From contig OX463838.1 of the NCBI GenBank assembly GCA_949825065.1, positions 9,277,246-9,341,245 on the forward strand: 64,000 nt of DNA, in the 5' to 3' direction. Under the pieces are notes generated by a model. That model did not search any database, was not told the origin of the DNA, and worked only from the letters and a program-made list of their open reading frames with translations. Made by a program: the position numbers and the translations under genes. This stretch comes from Odontocerum albicorne. Taxonomy: Eukaryota > Arthropoda > Insecta > Trichoptera > Odontoceridae. Within the stretch, counting starts at the first letter, position 1, and every line of letters starts with the position of its first letter. Below are positions 12,301 to 27,300 of this stretch, one piece after another.

Positions 12301-15300
12301 TGGTTGTTTGGAAGATATTGTCATATGGCAATAAGCCCGCCAGGTTGTATTGTATACAACGAAAGTATAATACTATTCAATTTATTGCAGTTAAGAAGTT
12401 TTTTAAAATCTGAATAAATAGTGGACGCAATATATCAAACCGTTATCCCGTGACTCGAAGAGCAAGATGCAATATAACTTGCTGAATTTACAGAAGAATG
12501 TATCATAATATTTGACTGGATAAAGAATTTAGCATTTTGACAGATATTAGTGTATTGTATATACATTAAAAACAAATTTACCATCGAAACCACAAGTGTC
12601 TTGTGGTTTCGATGGTATTTTTTTTATCAGTCTAGTAAATTAGTTCGCCTGGTAAAAATACTCGAACAATAGACTTGTGCGAGTGTAGTTGGCTCTTCAT
12701 GTGTGGTAGAATTTCCAATACTCGTACGTGTGACGATGGATTGCGAGTTCCAACCCTTGAAAACAATCATTTCTGATATGGGAGCTGTAAATCAATGCGC
12801 TTGAGTTTTGAAAATCAGATCAATAATGTTGAATCTAGTAAAAAAAGATTGACCTACTTTGCAAGATTAACTTGGCGACAGTTAAAAAAAAACGTACCGT
12901 ACTTTTACATCTAGATTAGCATCATTATCACAATCACGCCACACCCCCTATTGGGGTAGGCAAAAAAAACGGATCGCTACTTTATTATATTCTTATACAC
13001 ATATTTTGCTCGTCGTGTACCGTATACTCTCCTGTTATAAAGGCTTTTCATCCTTTCCTCTATTAGAATTTGATTAATTTGCTCATGCTACTTTTTTTCT
13101 AGGTATTTCCAATCTTTTCGTACCTTATATAATACTTATACTCGTATAAATTTTCTTTGTAAATCTTTCATGGTTCATTCTTTTTACATAGCTGAACCAT
13201 CTAAATTCCCCTTTCTTCATCTTAAGTACCGCACCTTTTTTCAATCCGCATTAATTTCTAATGCCCTCAGATTAGCAACCCTTTTAAACTTGAATGTAGA
13301 AAGTATAAACGTCTTGTCTATTATTTTGATTCCTTTATGTTCTTGTGATTGAAATAATTTTTCTCTTACTTGAGAGATTTTTCAATTCAGTTCTATTCCA
13401 TCACCACCCACTTTGTTATGGGGGACAAAATATATCCACATTGTACGGCACCGCTACAAAGACTGTAGAAATAGGTGGGTGGCTGCCGCTCAATGCTCGG
13501 AGATTTTGGCTCACGGTAAAAAGGTCGGTGAAAAGTAGCAGGGTGAAGAGATTCCTCTTTAGCAGGTAGTAGATGGTCGCAAGTAAAAGGCAGTAGACAG
13601 AGTGAACTGAGAATGTATTTTTTGACTTTTAGGCTCCTTATGTGCGGCCAATCGCACACTACAAGCGCCTGTTTTCGCCCGTGCATGCCGTCATGACTTG
13701 TGAGATATCACAATTCTCGCAAGTTTTCGCATGCATGGGCCGGCCGACTTTTCATACTGTCTCGCGATGACTGCGCATAAGGAACATTTCAGTTACGGTC
13801 GTTACACAGCACGAACCTCAACAAACATAAAATTATTCATAAAAAATACCAATATTATACAAAACAAGAAAACAAATGAATTTTGAGTTTTAGGTGACGC
13901 ATGCGTCCGATACACACATACAACGCGACCAACATTAAAACATAGAAATCTTTTCCATTTATTATGAGCGTGAAGTTTCGGTTCAAAAAGCATAGCAAGT
14001 TACCAGTACTATCGTAGAAAACTTCAAATGCAAAAAACTATTATTTGACGAGACTTGATTGGAGTAGCCAACCGGTTCGAAGATTTAACGATACAAGGCT
14101 TAATGGAAATTTCTTGGGAAATTATTGACTCGATTTTCGTCACAAAATATACGGATTGACACAGGTGGAAAATTTCAATTCATATTTTTTTCCAAAAGAC
14201 AACTACGCGAAATAAGTTCATAAATAATAATATATATAAATAAGATTAGTTAAGTAATAAATGTGTGTATAGGATAGCCTTGACAAATATTTGTACAATA
14301 TATTACTTTGTTTAATAAAAAAATAAAAAAAGGTTAACATGTTGGCTTTACATTCCTGGATCAGCGAAATGTAAGCTGGTTATTTTAGAGCGTTTTCACC
14401 TGAATTTTTTACTGCATTGGCGCATTTCGTAGCTATCTATAATTCAAGATATGATTTCCGTAGCATAGTCGGTAAGATACTTGACATTTTCCAGGGGATT
14501 TTGAGTTCAATTTTCAATTGCATTAGGAGAAAAAGGTATTAAAGGGTTACGAACAACGAGTAAATCATACACCAGTGTTACGATATGAAGATTCGCAGCC
14601 TGAGTCAAACGTTAGAGGACGTGGTATTCCGGGTTATGTCTGACTTGGATGGAGGCTTTTATGGCATCCCTGTCTTCCTGATGGAACGTGTAGGGCGATA
14701 CTGAAGATGTTATGCTAAATATGACTTCAATTAGTAATAACCCGTCAATAATGACGGAAGTAAATATATTTTTCAGTATTGCGCTGTGCTTGTCTTTGTC
14801 GATATCTTGTTGCTGTTCTTCTGTCTATAATCTCGCCGGCTCGACGCGATCGTTTCATCCTTTTCAGATCTGCAGCATTTTTTGCAGTCATCTTATTATT
14901 TAGATACACAGTAATAAGTATAAATTAAAATTGTTTTGCAAAAACGATAAATAAACTTACATTTTAAGATTATTTTAACGAAATAATGAGTTAAACCCGT
15001 TTCCGGAATGAAACTGTAATTTTTTAATAATATAGAAATTAAATGAAATGAAACTCAGAACCGAGCATCATAATATAAATAGGCCAAAACCCGTACGGTT
15101 GTCGCCAAAGAAAGAATACGAGAATTGAATTTTGAATACAAGAGAGCGAGAGAGGAATACTTCGAAACAGATTGAAATTATACTGAACGATCCGGTGTAA
15201 AAGGGGACGATGCCAATTTATTTTGAATTATAATTCATTAAATAATTCATTTATTTCCTATTATATTGAACCTTATGATTACTTGTGTTTATTTATCTTA

Positions 15301-18300
15301 TGCTCTTTTTTTGAATGCAGACAATTATATGTTTTTTTTTCAAGATGTCGGAAACGCGAAAACACTAAAGTCAATATATCTGAAACAATTATTCAAGGAA
15401 AACGTTATCAACGATTTAAATTGAACAACAGTAATGTTTATACACAAAACATCGTGTACTATATAAAGAGATTTTAGAGAATTAAATAATTCATCAATCA
15501 AGATGTACCTTTTTTATTTTAAACTTTAAACATTAATGAACCCAAAAAACTTTAAGCTGATCTTGCTCCATTCGGTATTTCAAAAATGTATAATTTGTTT
15601 TACTTCCGTGAATATTTCACGGGTTGCAACTAGTATATCTTATTGATAGAAAACTTTATACGGCCGAATTAATTATTAATATTTATATAATAATATCAAG
15701 CGAGTGGGACTTATTTGTGAATCTATTAATTTAGCGTTAATATAATACATGTAATGTAATGTAAATGTTGTAATTTGTTTTATTAAACACTGTTTATTCC
15801 ACTTTTTTGTAACGGTATATAACCCTACCGGTTTCAAGGCTTTCACCTCATCTTCAGGGGAGCACAAACAAGACTTGTTTGTGCTCCCCTGAAGATGAGG
15901 TGAAAGCTTTGAAACCGGTAGGGTTATACCGTTACATAAAGTGGAATAAACAGTGTTTGATAAAACAAATTACAATGTCTTTAAACCTCCACAATGTTAA
16001 TGCCTTAACTATAAATAAAATATAAATAATATAATATAAATGATAGAACAATGAATCATTCTCACTCATTATTAAATGATTTCTCGTTTTTATATTCATA
16101 TTTTACAGTTCAACAGTAAAACCGTATCTTCTTAATTAATACATATTAATAAATGCATCTCTTAATTAATACACCCCTTCTTAATTAATACATATAAAAC
16201 CGTATCTTCTTAATTAATATATCATACATATATTCAAAGCAAGTCATCGTTATTATTATGTTTTATAAACATCTCAATAGATGACAGCTATCAAACAATA
16301 TTTAAAAATAAAAATGTTCTAACTATGGCATTTATTAAATAATAACTATAAAACCGTAACCATGACAACACATATTGTTACATAAGAAAGTAAGTAGAAC
16401 CGATTATATATTTTTTTGGCGATGAGTAAGCACTTTTTCTTTTCAAATCTTTTATTTTTTTAGTATGGCAGCATTTCTTGTTTTGAAATTACGAGTAATG
16501 TACAAATATCATTACGAACAATCAATAAATCAAATTTGAAAGATGTTTTATCCTCAGGGATGAAGCTTGATAAAAATTATAAATATATTTAAAGTAACAT
16601 TATGTTTAAGACATGGAAAAAAACATCGACACTGCACTCGTCTGACCTCCGATTAATGAATCAGGAAAGACCCTGCACGCCAATCTTCTCGATTAATGTT
16701 GACAACACAAACTTGCTAACATTAGCTAGCAACAGAGATAAAGCCATAACTTTCTCAAGGTATTTCATTATCTTAGACATGTATCATTATTAGTTGAGTA
16801 TTGCGCTATAATGAGCTCACTTATCCTAAGAGTAGCTGTAAAGTAGCTGTTTTGTGATGGATGCATACCTATTTTTTTGCTTACACATCGAGCCCCAAGA
16901 TCAACTAATCAACGGGACCCATAAACTTGAAGTCTAGGAATATAAATTGAGATTTAATAGTTGTCTTCATTTTTTTTTGGAAATATTCGATCATCGAGTG
17001 ACGTTTGATTTGATTCTGATTTTCAAAATAGTGAATGGGATAATTAACTGTCTGAAGTTACTGGAATTGATTAACTTCCGAATTCCTTCGAGAATTACTA
17101 GACTGCAGGATTTATTCCAGTGCGAGGGCTGTAGAACTAACTATTACTGGAATTTTAACGTATCCAGATTGCATCGATTGGGTAATGCCTATACTGCAGT
17201 CTCGGACATATTTGATGACAGTCTTAATGTCAATACAAGTTCTCTTGGAAAGTGTTTACCATAAATCCGACGTCACGGCGTGACTCTCGTTCTTTTTTTT
17301 TTCTCTCTTTATTTTTATTGATTTTGTACGAGTATATCTCAAATATTCGAGATATCTGATGAAGTTTCGTTGTGCGTTTTTTTTTGTGTATTGAGGTGGA
17401 TTAATTTTTATTTTTTTTCGATTTTTCTTTTGTATGTTACGGCTTTTGATTACACGAGCCTTGACCTGTGTGAAGTTTGTATTTTATGCGTGGTACTGCT
17501 TTTTTATATTTTTTGTTTATGATTCATGTGGATGTTTATAACTTTTGTGACAATTTATCTTTATATTTACAAGCACTCTAAATTCTAATTTGAATATTAC
17601 TCTTGTAACCTTTTTTAATGGTCGATTAAAGATCTTGCATTGTAATAAAATAAATAAACAAGTTGCGTGTGAGAAAGGCAGTTTCAGATTAAAGATCTTG
17701 CATTGTAATAAAGATCTTCCGAATAAAGATCTTACATTGTAATAAAATAAATAAACAAGTTGCGTGTGAGAAAGGCAGTTTCAGATTAAAGATCTTGCAT
17801 TGTAATAAAGATCTTCCGATTAAAGATCTTGCCTTGTAATAAAATAAATAAACAAGTTGCGTGTGAGAAAGGCAGTTTCAGATTAAAGATCTTGCATTGT
17901 AATAAAGATCTTCCGAATAAAGATCTTGCATTGTAATAAAATAAATAAACAAGTTGCGTGTGAGAAAGGCAGTTTCAGATTAAAGATCTTGCATTGTAAT
18001 AAAGATCTTCCGAATAAAGATCTTACATTGTAATAAAATAAATAAACAAGTTGCGTGTGAGAAAGGCAGTTTCAGATTAAAGATCTTGCATTGTAATAAA
18101 GATCTTCCGATTAAAGATCTTGCCTTGTAATAAAATAAATAAACAAGTTGCGTGTGAGAAAGGAAGTTTCAGTTTCTTTAACAACTTTTTTGTAATCTTA
18201 TCACATGTGATTTTTCCTCCTATACTCTTAATTGAAAAGAGATGAAGATATCAATTTCACTAAAAATGCGCGCATTAAGGGTACATATGGATCTAATTCC

Positions 18301-21300
18301 GTAGATACGTTTGCACAAGACAGGAACGAGGTTTTATCTTGTAAAGTATCTTCGTGAAATAATATAATTCATTGTACAAGTCACCTAAATAAAGTTTGGA
18401 AGAAAGTGCGTATTTTCTATCTTCTCTCGATTTCAGAAATAACTTAGCACTGTTTTTACTTTTAATTTTGCTGTTTGAATAGCACGCTACTTTAGGTTGA
18501 AAAGAAGCTAAAACTACGCTACCTTTTCAAAATAGCTTTCACAACAATACACACTTGAATAATCCAGAAAAAAAAACATGAAAGTTTGCTTGACTAATAA
18601 ACGAGAACAATTAATAGAAAACGTATATGGAATTTTCTTATCAGATTACAAAAAATATCAGTAACATGAGATGAGAAATAACATTAGTGAGCAGCAACTA
18701 TCGACATAACACCAATTACGTTGGAATGCATCTTTAGTGTCGCAAATTTCACCGTCCTGCAAAGCGCAAACTAGTTTATGTGTTTATTTCGCTGAAAAAG
18801 AGTTATGACCGTTTTTCAAGTCAATATTTACTAAGATTTATACATACCATACATACCATCATGCAATTTTCCTGTCGGTGTAGATAGAGAGGATATAGCT
18901 CCTGACTTTTCTATTTTGACACACATCGTCTACATCCATACAACACCTCTTCTACATCCATACAACACCTCTTCTACATCCATACAACTTTTACGATTTA
19001 TCTGATTTTCCACGAATCCTTTTTTTTTAATTCACTTGATCCAACCATACTTTCCTTGGTCTTCCTCTCACATTTGCACTAAATATACACAAGTGGGCAC
19101 TTTATATACACTACCAACAAAAAGGGATCATTCTACATAACGAGAGTCTGTAGATAGGGTAGAAACATGTGTTGCGGGGATAAATGTAATTAGTGGAATA
19201 AGAAAGTAATTTCTTATTTACATATTTCCATTCTTTTGTGTACACAATTAAACATGGTAAATTTTACAGACTGATTGCTAGACGGCAATTTCTTCCAACC
19301 AACCAATTTTTACTATATCATCATCATTGTCAACCAGGGTCGATCCACTGCTGGATGAAGGTCTCCCCAAGTTGACTCCAAATAGTACGGTTTTTTGCTC
19401 GTTAATGCCATGTGATGCTGCCATGTTTCCTGATTTCATCTATCCAGCGTACTTTCGGTCTTCTTCTGGGCCTCTTTATGCCTCTTGGGTAACATTGGAT
19501 TATTTCAGATGTCCATCGGGAGTCTGACATTCTGGCTACGTCTCCTGCCCATTGCCACTTCATTCTTTTGCACACCTTTATAACGTCTTCTACCTTTGTA
19601 ATATTGCGAATCCAGGTGTTTCGTTTACGGTCTCTTTTAGTATATCCCAACATGCATCTCTCCATGCCCCGTTGTGCAGTCTGGAGCTTTTGTGTGTTCT
19701 TTACTGTGAGCGTCCATGTCTCGCAGCCATACGTAAGTACTGGGATAATACACTGGTTTACTATATATTATGAGTTAAACTAGTTTACACTTTGCTCGAC
19801 GACATTATGGTACGTATACATATAAACGTCATGTGGCTGATTCCATATTACAGGATTGCTACGGTCTGATTATTTTGATGTTGTGAAATGTTATACCGCA
19901 CTTGCTTCAGTGTTGGTATCCGAGAACAAAACATTCACTAAAGCGTCATCACAGACCTCGAGGACTCTCGACGTTCAGCAAAATATCGATAGCTTCGTGC
20001 ACACATATCGTATGTCCAATTTTTGACAAAACTGCATTTTTGTAGGTAAAATAATATTTAGTACTTTTAAAAAATGACAATACGTAATGGTGTGTTGCTG
20101 CCCACCTTGATGTATGGAAAGGTAACTTGGACTTGTCAAATGAAGAATACGAGTATGATTAATGCTGTGGAGATGCGTGTACTAAGGAAAATGAGTGTCA
20201 ATATTTGAAAGAAGGCGGAATGAAGACATCAGAAATAAATGCATGGATAAAATGCATGTTTTAAGTAAGATGAAGAAATGAGCTTTTAGATGGTAGAAAT
20301 GTGGAAGAATGAATAATGAAAGAATGACTAAGTGAGTATACAAGTCAGAAGTGCAAGGTGTGCCTGGAAGAGGTTGACCGAGGAAAAATTGGTAGGACCA
20401 AATAGACCAGTATGAGTAATAGAAAGATTGTGGATGGCGAGGTGTATGAATGTGGTGGAGGTGAAGGTTGTGTGCTTAGATAGAAAGATTTGGAGATCTG
20501 TTCTCCCTCCCTACCTTATAAGGGATACGGCGTGATGACATGTACTCGTATGCATACATATATGTAAATGAAATTAGTTTATGAAATAAAATAATATTTA
20601 TGAATATCGTGTAATTTGCAAAAAAAGTTGAAAATAAAAAAACTACGCCATGTTTGAACGTTCACACCTGTCTTTATATTGTACATTTTTTTTGGACATT
20701 TTTTATTACAAAATCGATGGTTATTTTAATTTAAAAATTTTAATCGTGAAGAATTCAAAGCAGTTCTAATTAAAAATCGCAATTGTATTTTTTATATACG
20801 AGTATTTGTGACATATTTTATGTACTTGCGCCATATTTTTATGTATGTTACTTGTGTCATATTTTTATATACGAGTACTTGTGCCATATGTTTATGTACT
20901 TGTGCCATATTTTTATGTACTTGTGCCATATTTTTATATACTTGTACCATATTGTTTTTGATTTTGTATATAAATATTTTTTTGTTTTTATTGTGTGCTC
21001 AATTAATGACGATTTTAATCAATTTGCTGTCGATTTTCATTTATATTATGTGACATGCGTTTGAGGTTTGCTTGATTGTTGTTTTCGATTGAATTTTATT
21101 TTGTTTTATTTTTATTAAACTTTGCGTCCGTTGACAACAAATAAATGTAACTAGTTGCAACCCGTGAAATATTCACGGAAGTAAAACAAATTCTACATTT
21201 ATGAAAATATATATTTATAAATATAGAATTTGTTTATATATATATCATTTATACATCGTCCCCTTTTACACCGGTTCAAAAATTGTTAGCTAGGTATTTA

Positions 21301-24300
21301 AAATTCGTTCAGTATCCCCACCGAGATTCAAATTTCGAATTACTTTCGGAGAGAATCCAAATATTCGACAGCCGTACGGGTTTTGGCCTATTTGCACTAT
21401 GGTACATACGAGAATTCTCCGCTTAGTGAGTAAATATGAAAAAAGTAAAATTTCGTAGGAACTAATTTATGTTTTTATGATTTATTTATGCTCGTGATTA
21501 GATTGCAAACTTGTCATTTTAATTTATAGCCCAGATATAAATTATAGAGCAATACATAAACTTACAAATTATATATGCAGAACATGTCAAAGTTTATCAA
21601 TTAAAAAAAATATGTTTAAAAAATAAAATTTGCGCGTGCTTCGTTACTATTTTTGTTGAGTTAAAAAAAGTCTCACAAAACGTGGAGTTGCAAAAAAAGA
21701 TCCAATTTATTGTTATAAAAAAATGTTTTGCAAAAATTAAGATGGAATCAAAAGTATTGTGTAATATAAAAGTGTATGACTTAAATTTGTTATTAATTAT
21801 TTTATAACAGATGCAAAATAAGATAAAATAAAATATTATTCAACATTGAAATTTGTTTTTTTTTTATCAAACACTGTCTATTCCACTTTATGTAACGATA
21901 TAACCCTACCGGTTTCAAGATTTTCACCTCATCATCAGGGAGGACAAACAAAATTGAATTCTGTTCGAACTGTACCGACATATACACTTGTAACAGTAAA
22001 TATTCGGGTTGGGGATTATGGGTGGAGGGCGGCAGGAGACAACTTCAGCTAGCAGCGGCGTGATTCTGGGAATATGTGTTTGCCAGATGTTCACCCCGAT
22101 GCACTGACTTAGAAATTTCTAGGGCAAAAACACTGATTTATTCTCTACAAAAATGATAATTCAATTTTTGAGAGTATTTATTTTTTGGAAGAAAGCACTT
22201 CAATATTATGATTTTATTTATTTACGTGACACAATGAGTTAAACGTAGTATATAAAATACAAGGCAAATAAAAAAAACAGGTAATTAAAAATGCACACAC
22301 AATTTATAACGATCTGGGTGTGTTAACTTTCACCCGTCGGTTACCCAGTAAAATAAACTTTTACCTGTATTTTGCTGAGGACATATAAATATGAAAAAAT
22401 GGTCGAAGCTTTTTATCGATTGTTGAATAATTATTTAATATCTCTGTCATAAACTCTCATCAAGTTGTGATACTTAATTATAAGTATGTACCACGTGAAT
22501 CAAAGCCTATACTAGAGAAAATATAGCATGGCCCCCGTGACAGTTCACAAATTTGCCCGAACGTAACGACGTTAAGTAATTTTAATTATTTTATCAACTT
22601 TAATATAAGCCTCGATTCTAATAAATAGCAAGTTCTTTAGGTAAATACATTACATAAAACTAACAATAGTGACAAAGTAATACATCTTGTTACAAATTAG
22701 CAAAAATGTGGCAGTTTGTTAAAATCAATTAATATTTGGTGACGTTTGTTAAAAGTCACTACGTTAGTCTGCATTGGCTAGGGATGGGGTATACGATATT
22801 GGATTTTCGAGTTTTTTATACCTAAAATGAAATGTTCGTAATTAGTATTAATTCATAGTGGATCTTGGCCTATTGAAAGATAGATAAAAATCATACAATA
22901 CATTAGAAAGTCAGTATAATGAAAATTGGGAATTCAAACGTCAGTTTAAAGAAAAATAATTTTTCGATTTATAAAAAAAACTATTGGATTTAAAAAAAAA
23001 AACGATTTTACCCCATCCCTTTGAGACATGATATTTTAAACGTCACAGGGACCATCCTACATTTTCTCTTATATAGTGTACTTTATTTCGGAGAAATCCA
23101 TAGCCCATTTCACAATATCCTCCACATATTTATCAAAATTGCTATGTATAAATATAAAGTAAATATAAATAATTGTTCATATGTATTTTCTAATAACATT
23201 TTTGTAGAACATAGAAAACTAGATTTGTAAAATCATTTTAAAATTAAAAGTAAAGTTTAACTGTGTTTTACTTGAACACAAAGAAAATTAAAGATACGTT
23301 CAGAAATAAATTCACGAAACTAACCTCGATAAATACAAAGTGATTATAACTTATTGTGGATTCACATTATTAGAGAAAATAGTAAATAGATGTATCAAAA
23401 TCCTTCAATTGAAAAAAATATATATTATGGGATAGAAAGTTTGAGAAATATTAAAAAAAATCGAATGGAATATCTCTTAACTTAAATTTGTGCCCATCAT
23501 CAAACTGAATTTTCTTTTATTTCTGTTGAGGTCTGAAATTCAGTGTTAACATTTGTCAGACAGATTGTCAGGTTAATAAATGAGTTTAAATTGACCTGGT
23601 AGCGATATAGTTTTGCTTTGTTTTCAGAAATAAAGCGAACTAAGTTTATTTTCGTATTTTATCTTAAGCATACGTTTGGACCATATCGATATTTTATGAT
23701 AAGCGCTTCTTCTTCTTGCAGTAGACACTGGATCATTTCTTTCTAACCTTTTTCCGGGATGTTGACTACCGACTACCCCTTGATTTCTTCGGGCGTGTTC
23801 GAGTGGTCGATTATCTACGGGGTAACCATGAGAAACTATATGAGGAATTTTGGTCTTATCTATTCTTTGAACTTGACCCCGCAAATAACGTCTCCTCTAC
23901 CATCTCCATATTAAGATGTCTTTACATTGTATTTATTATTCTATTTCAGAACGTTTTATCAATTATATATTGCAAGGCTTTCATTGCCTTCGTTCGTGTG
24001 GTAATAAATCAAATAATATTCAGAGCTGTTTATTGGTTTTCTAATTATTTTCTTTTTTGTATAGGGTAGATGTCCCAAATATGGCCTACCCTAACTATTT
24101 CCTTTATTTCGGCCTACTGGATTAGGAAATTAAACTGGAAACTAAATGAATATCCCTAGGAACTATCCTCCTTTTGTTTCCAGAAATCAAATCGCTTCTC
24201 AGCCTATGCTAGTTTAGGTTAATTAGCAAAATAAAAAAAAAAATCCAAGGGAATTTTCCAAGATTCGGTTCATAATATCGCCTACCCCTGTTCCTATTAC

Positions 24301-27300
24301 CGAAATTAGGAGCACATGTTAAAAACGAGTTGCTAGTGGAGCACACATAACTTTTGTAAACTAATTTCAAACTTTTCTTGAAAAAAAAAACTTAAATTAA
24401 AAACAAGAACAAAAAAAATGCTTCATAATTTATTAGAAAGAAGAAAAAAAACATTAATCACAGCCTCAAACACTTCCGACGCCATATCGTTTTTGCTGTT
24501 ACTCATAGAAAGCTTGCCGCTGGCGCTACGTGTGGCAAAACCCTAAACCGTCAAGGTAACTACACAAACTCATAGATAACGCGTATAGCAGTTTGTAAAC
24601 ACGAGTAGGCGATATTAGGCACAGGGGCGATATTTGGGACACCTACCCTACTCATTTTAATAATATGACCATATAAATACGCAAAAACTTTCACCTCACA
24701 AAATATTTCGTATTGATTTATTTGAAACATGGAATGACCTCAACTTAATTCTATGTGTACATAAAATATTAAGTCAACATAATATGTATTTTATGATAAA
24801 ATTCCGTTATACGAAAATTCATTCTACGAGTATATAAAGCTCGTAAAAAGTTACGTTACATTTCCTCAAATATAATATTTTGAAACAGATAAAATATGAT
24901 TTGTATATTTTTTTTGATATGTTGGTTCACATAATATATTTATTATATTATATATTTAGATGTCCGAATAAAATAAATATATTTTATTTTTGGTAGTTGA
25001 TAAGAAATACGTTGCAATGCATAGTATTATCTGTGTAAAAATAAAATTTGCCTGGATAAACTTAAAATAATAATAATTTCCTGGTATTTACTCGTACTTG
25101 AAAAATGATTTTTGTGCAAAATATTATTCATAAGAAACATAAAAGTATGATTGGATGTTTCATAATATTTTTCTTATATTATTTACCCTGATGCCAAGAT
25201 GGTTAGTTCTGAGAAAAATAATGACGTAACAGGGAAAATGAATTTCTATAAAAAAATTCATGAAGTTTATAAACTATGATGAACATTTTTTATTCAGCCT
25301 GAATTTTTGAGAGATAGGTTTTATCTTAAAGGCTGTATCGCTAAAATTATTGTACCGTTTTTGAATTTTTGTATTTTACAGCGAATTTTCATGTTAAGTG
25401 TGCACTAAATACAGCTAACTAATAATATAATTTATTATATTGTGGAAGTTCCAATATGAACTTTATCAAATCTAAAATTTAATGAATATTTAGAAATTAC
25501 TTGAACTGTGAGGCATTTACTCCTAGATAGTTTTCAATTCAATAATTCAGTTCGAGAATCAGTGTTACTCGCTGATAATATCTCCAAACGCTAGTACCTC
25601 AAAATAATAATATCTCCGAACGATAATATCGTCAAAAAGTTTTAAACTCAATAATTAAGTTAAAAAATCAGTGTTACTCGCCGATAATATCTCCAAACGC
25701 TAATATCTCAAAATGATAATATCTCCGATCATAATATCGTCAAAAAGTTTTCAACTCAATAATTCAGTTAAAAAATCAGTGTTACTCGCTGATAATATCT
25801 ACAAACGCTTATATCTCAAAATGATAATATCTCCAAACGATAATATCGTCAAAAATTTTTCAACTCAATAATTCAGTTAAAAAATCAGTGTTACTCGCTG
25901 ATAATATCTCCAAACGCTCTTTATTTTTTTCCTTGACGACCACCCTTGGGCGAAGGGCAGAAAAGTAATGAGGAAAATTTAATAAAGTTGAGATGTCAGA
26001 AATTCAAAGGTATATTATCTCTATATAATTCATATTGTAAATAAATATAAATAACAGGTGGTGGCCTAACTGTTAGCATACATGCTAAGCAAACGGGCGC
26101 CCCAGGTTTGATTCCTGGCAGATACACCTCTGGACTGTTTTACTTTTAGATCATTTTACATCTGATTTTAAGAATTAATATAACATTAGTCTTTCAATCT
26201 CCCTTATTTCTTTAATATGTTGAGCTGGTTAGGAAGCGCTTTTGGTGTGATTGTAATGATCAATAAACAGCGTTACACCAAAACAGTGCAAAAACAAAAT
26301 AAACACAAAGTGTATTTACTTATTGCACTCATTTTGATAAAATAAATACTTTCAAAGACAATTAAATAATTACAACACTTTTTGCTGCCTCATGAAAATA
26401 CATCTGCTAGAACGACCAGGCAAGTTGATTGCCACGGGGTAATTTTTTTAACCAACCAGAAAGAACATCAAACTTAAACTTTGAAAAAATGAGTTACGAT
26501 GGGGAAATAACCTTCTGGGATGGAAAACAGGCGTTCTGCCAAATAACTCAAGGAAGTTATTATCAAAAGTGGGCTACCATCCACAAAAAAAAAATCAGAT
26601 GTAATTTACAAAATAAAATATGAATAATGTCAATAAGGCATTATAAAATTGTAATTTATTTTTATCAAACACTGTTTATTCCACTTTTTTGTAACGGTAT
26701 AACCCTACCGGTTTCAAGGCTTTCACCTCATCTTCAGGGGAGAACAAACAATACTAAATTCTGTTCGAACTGGTACCGATATACACGCTTCAACGGTTGG
26801 GGACTGAGGGGTGAGGGAGGCATGGGACGATTTCGGCCAAGAGCGGAGAGATTTTTGGGATATAACTGTTTACCAGATGTTCGGATCGATGTACTGACTT
26901 AGAAATTTCTAGGGCCTCTAATCTGTCCAATTTATTTCCGTTACTACTAATATGTAAGAATTTGGCATCATCGATAGAAAAAGTATGGTTTACAAAAAAG
27001 TGGAATAAACAGTGTTTGATAAAAATAAATTACAATGTCTTTAAACCTCCACAACGTTAATGCCTTAACTATAAACAACACATAAAATCTTAATAAAATT
27101 TAATACATACATACTATTGCGCCGTTTCCCTTTCGGGACAGACAGAAAGGAGGGAGCGCCAAACTTTCCTATTGCATATCCATATAACTTCAAATACAGC
27201 TCCAAATACAATGGTTTATATGAATAAAAAATACTTCAAATACATCATATATTACTAAAATTAACGAAAACGCTTTTCTTTCATAGAAATAAATAAAAAT

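Larger units (their letters stand above)
14712..16420. repeat. Interspersed repeat X, copy B (interrupted twice)
   Basis: Same family as 0.9-1.9 and 42.1-45.3 kb. The left part matches the coding start seen at 42.15-42.33 kb on the minus strand, but with substitutions and a stop. It holds the Helitron at 15068-15633 and the palindromic element at 15768-16027. The tail has TAACTATAAAACCGTAACCA and ACCGATTATATATTTTTTT. Confidence 0.75.

Noticed and set aside
20783..21064. 93-codon frame rich in CHIF and YLCHIFMY
   Set aside because: Produced by the AT-rich 21-bp array; no protein-like composition outside the repeat.
26058..26130. Possible functional tRNA gene
   Set aside because: Polymerase III A and B box words are present but the acceptor stem does not pair and a SINE tail follows; an inverted copy exists at 60.9 kb.
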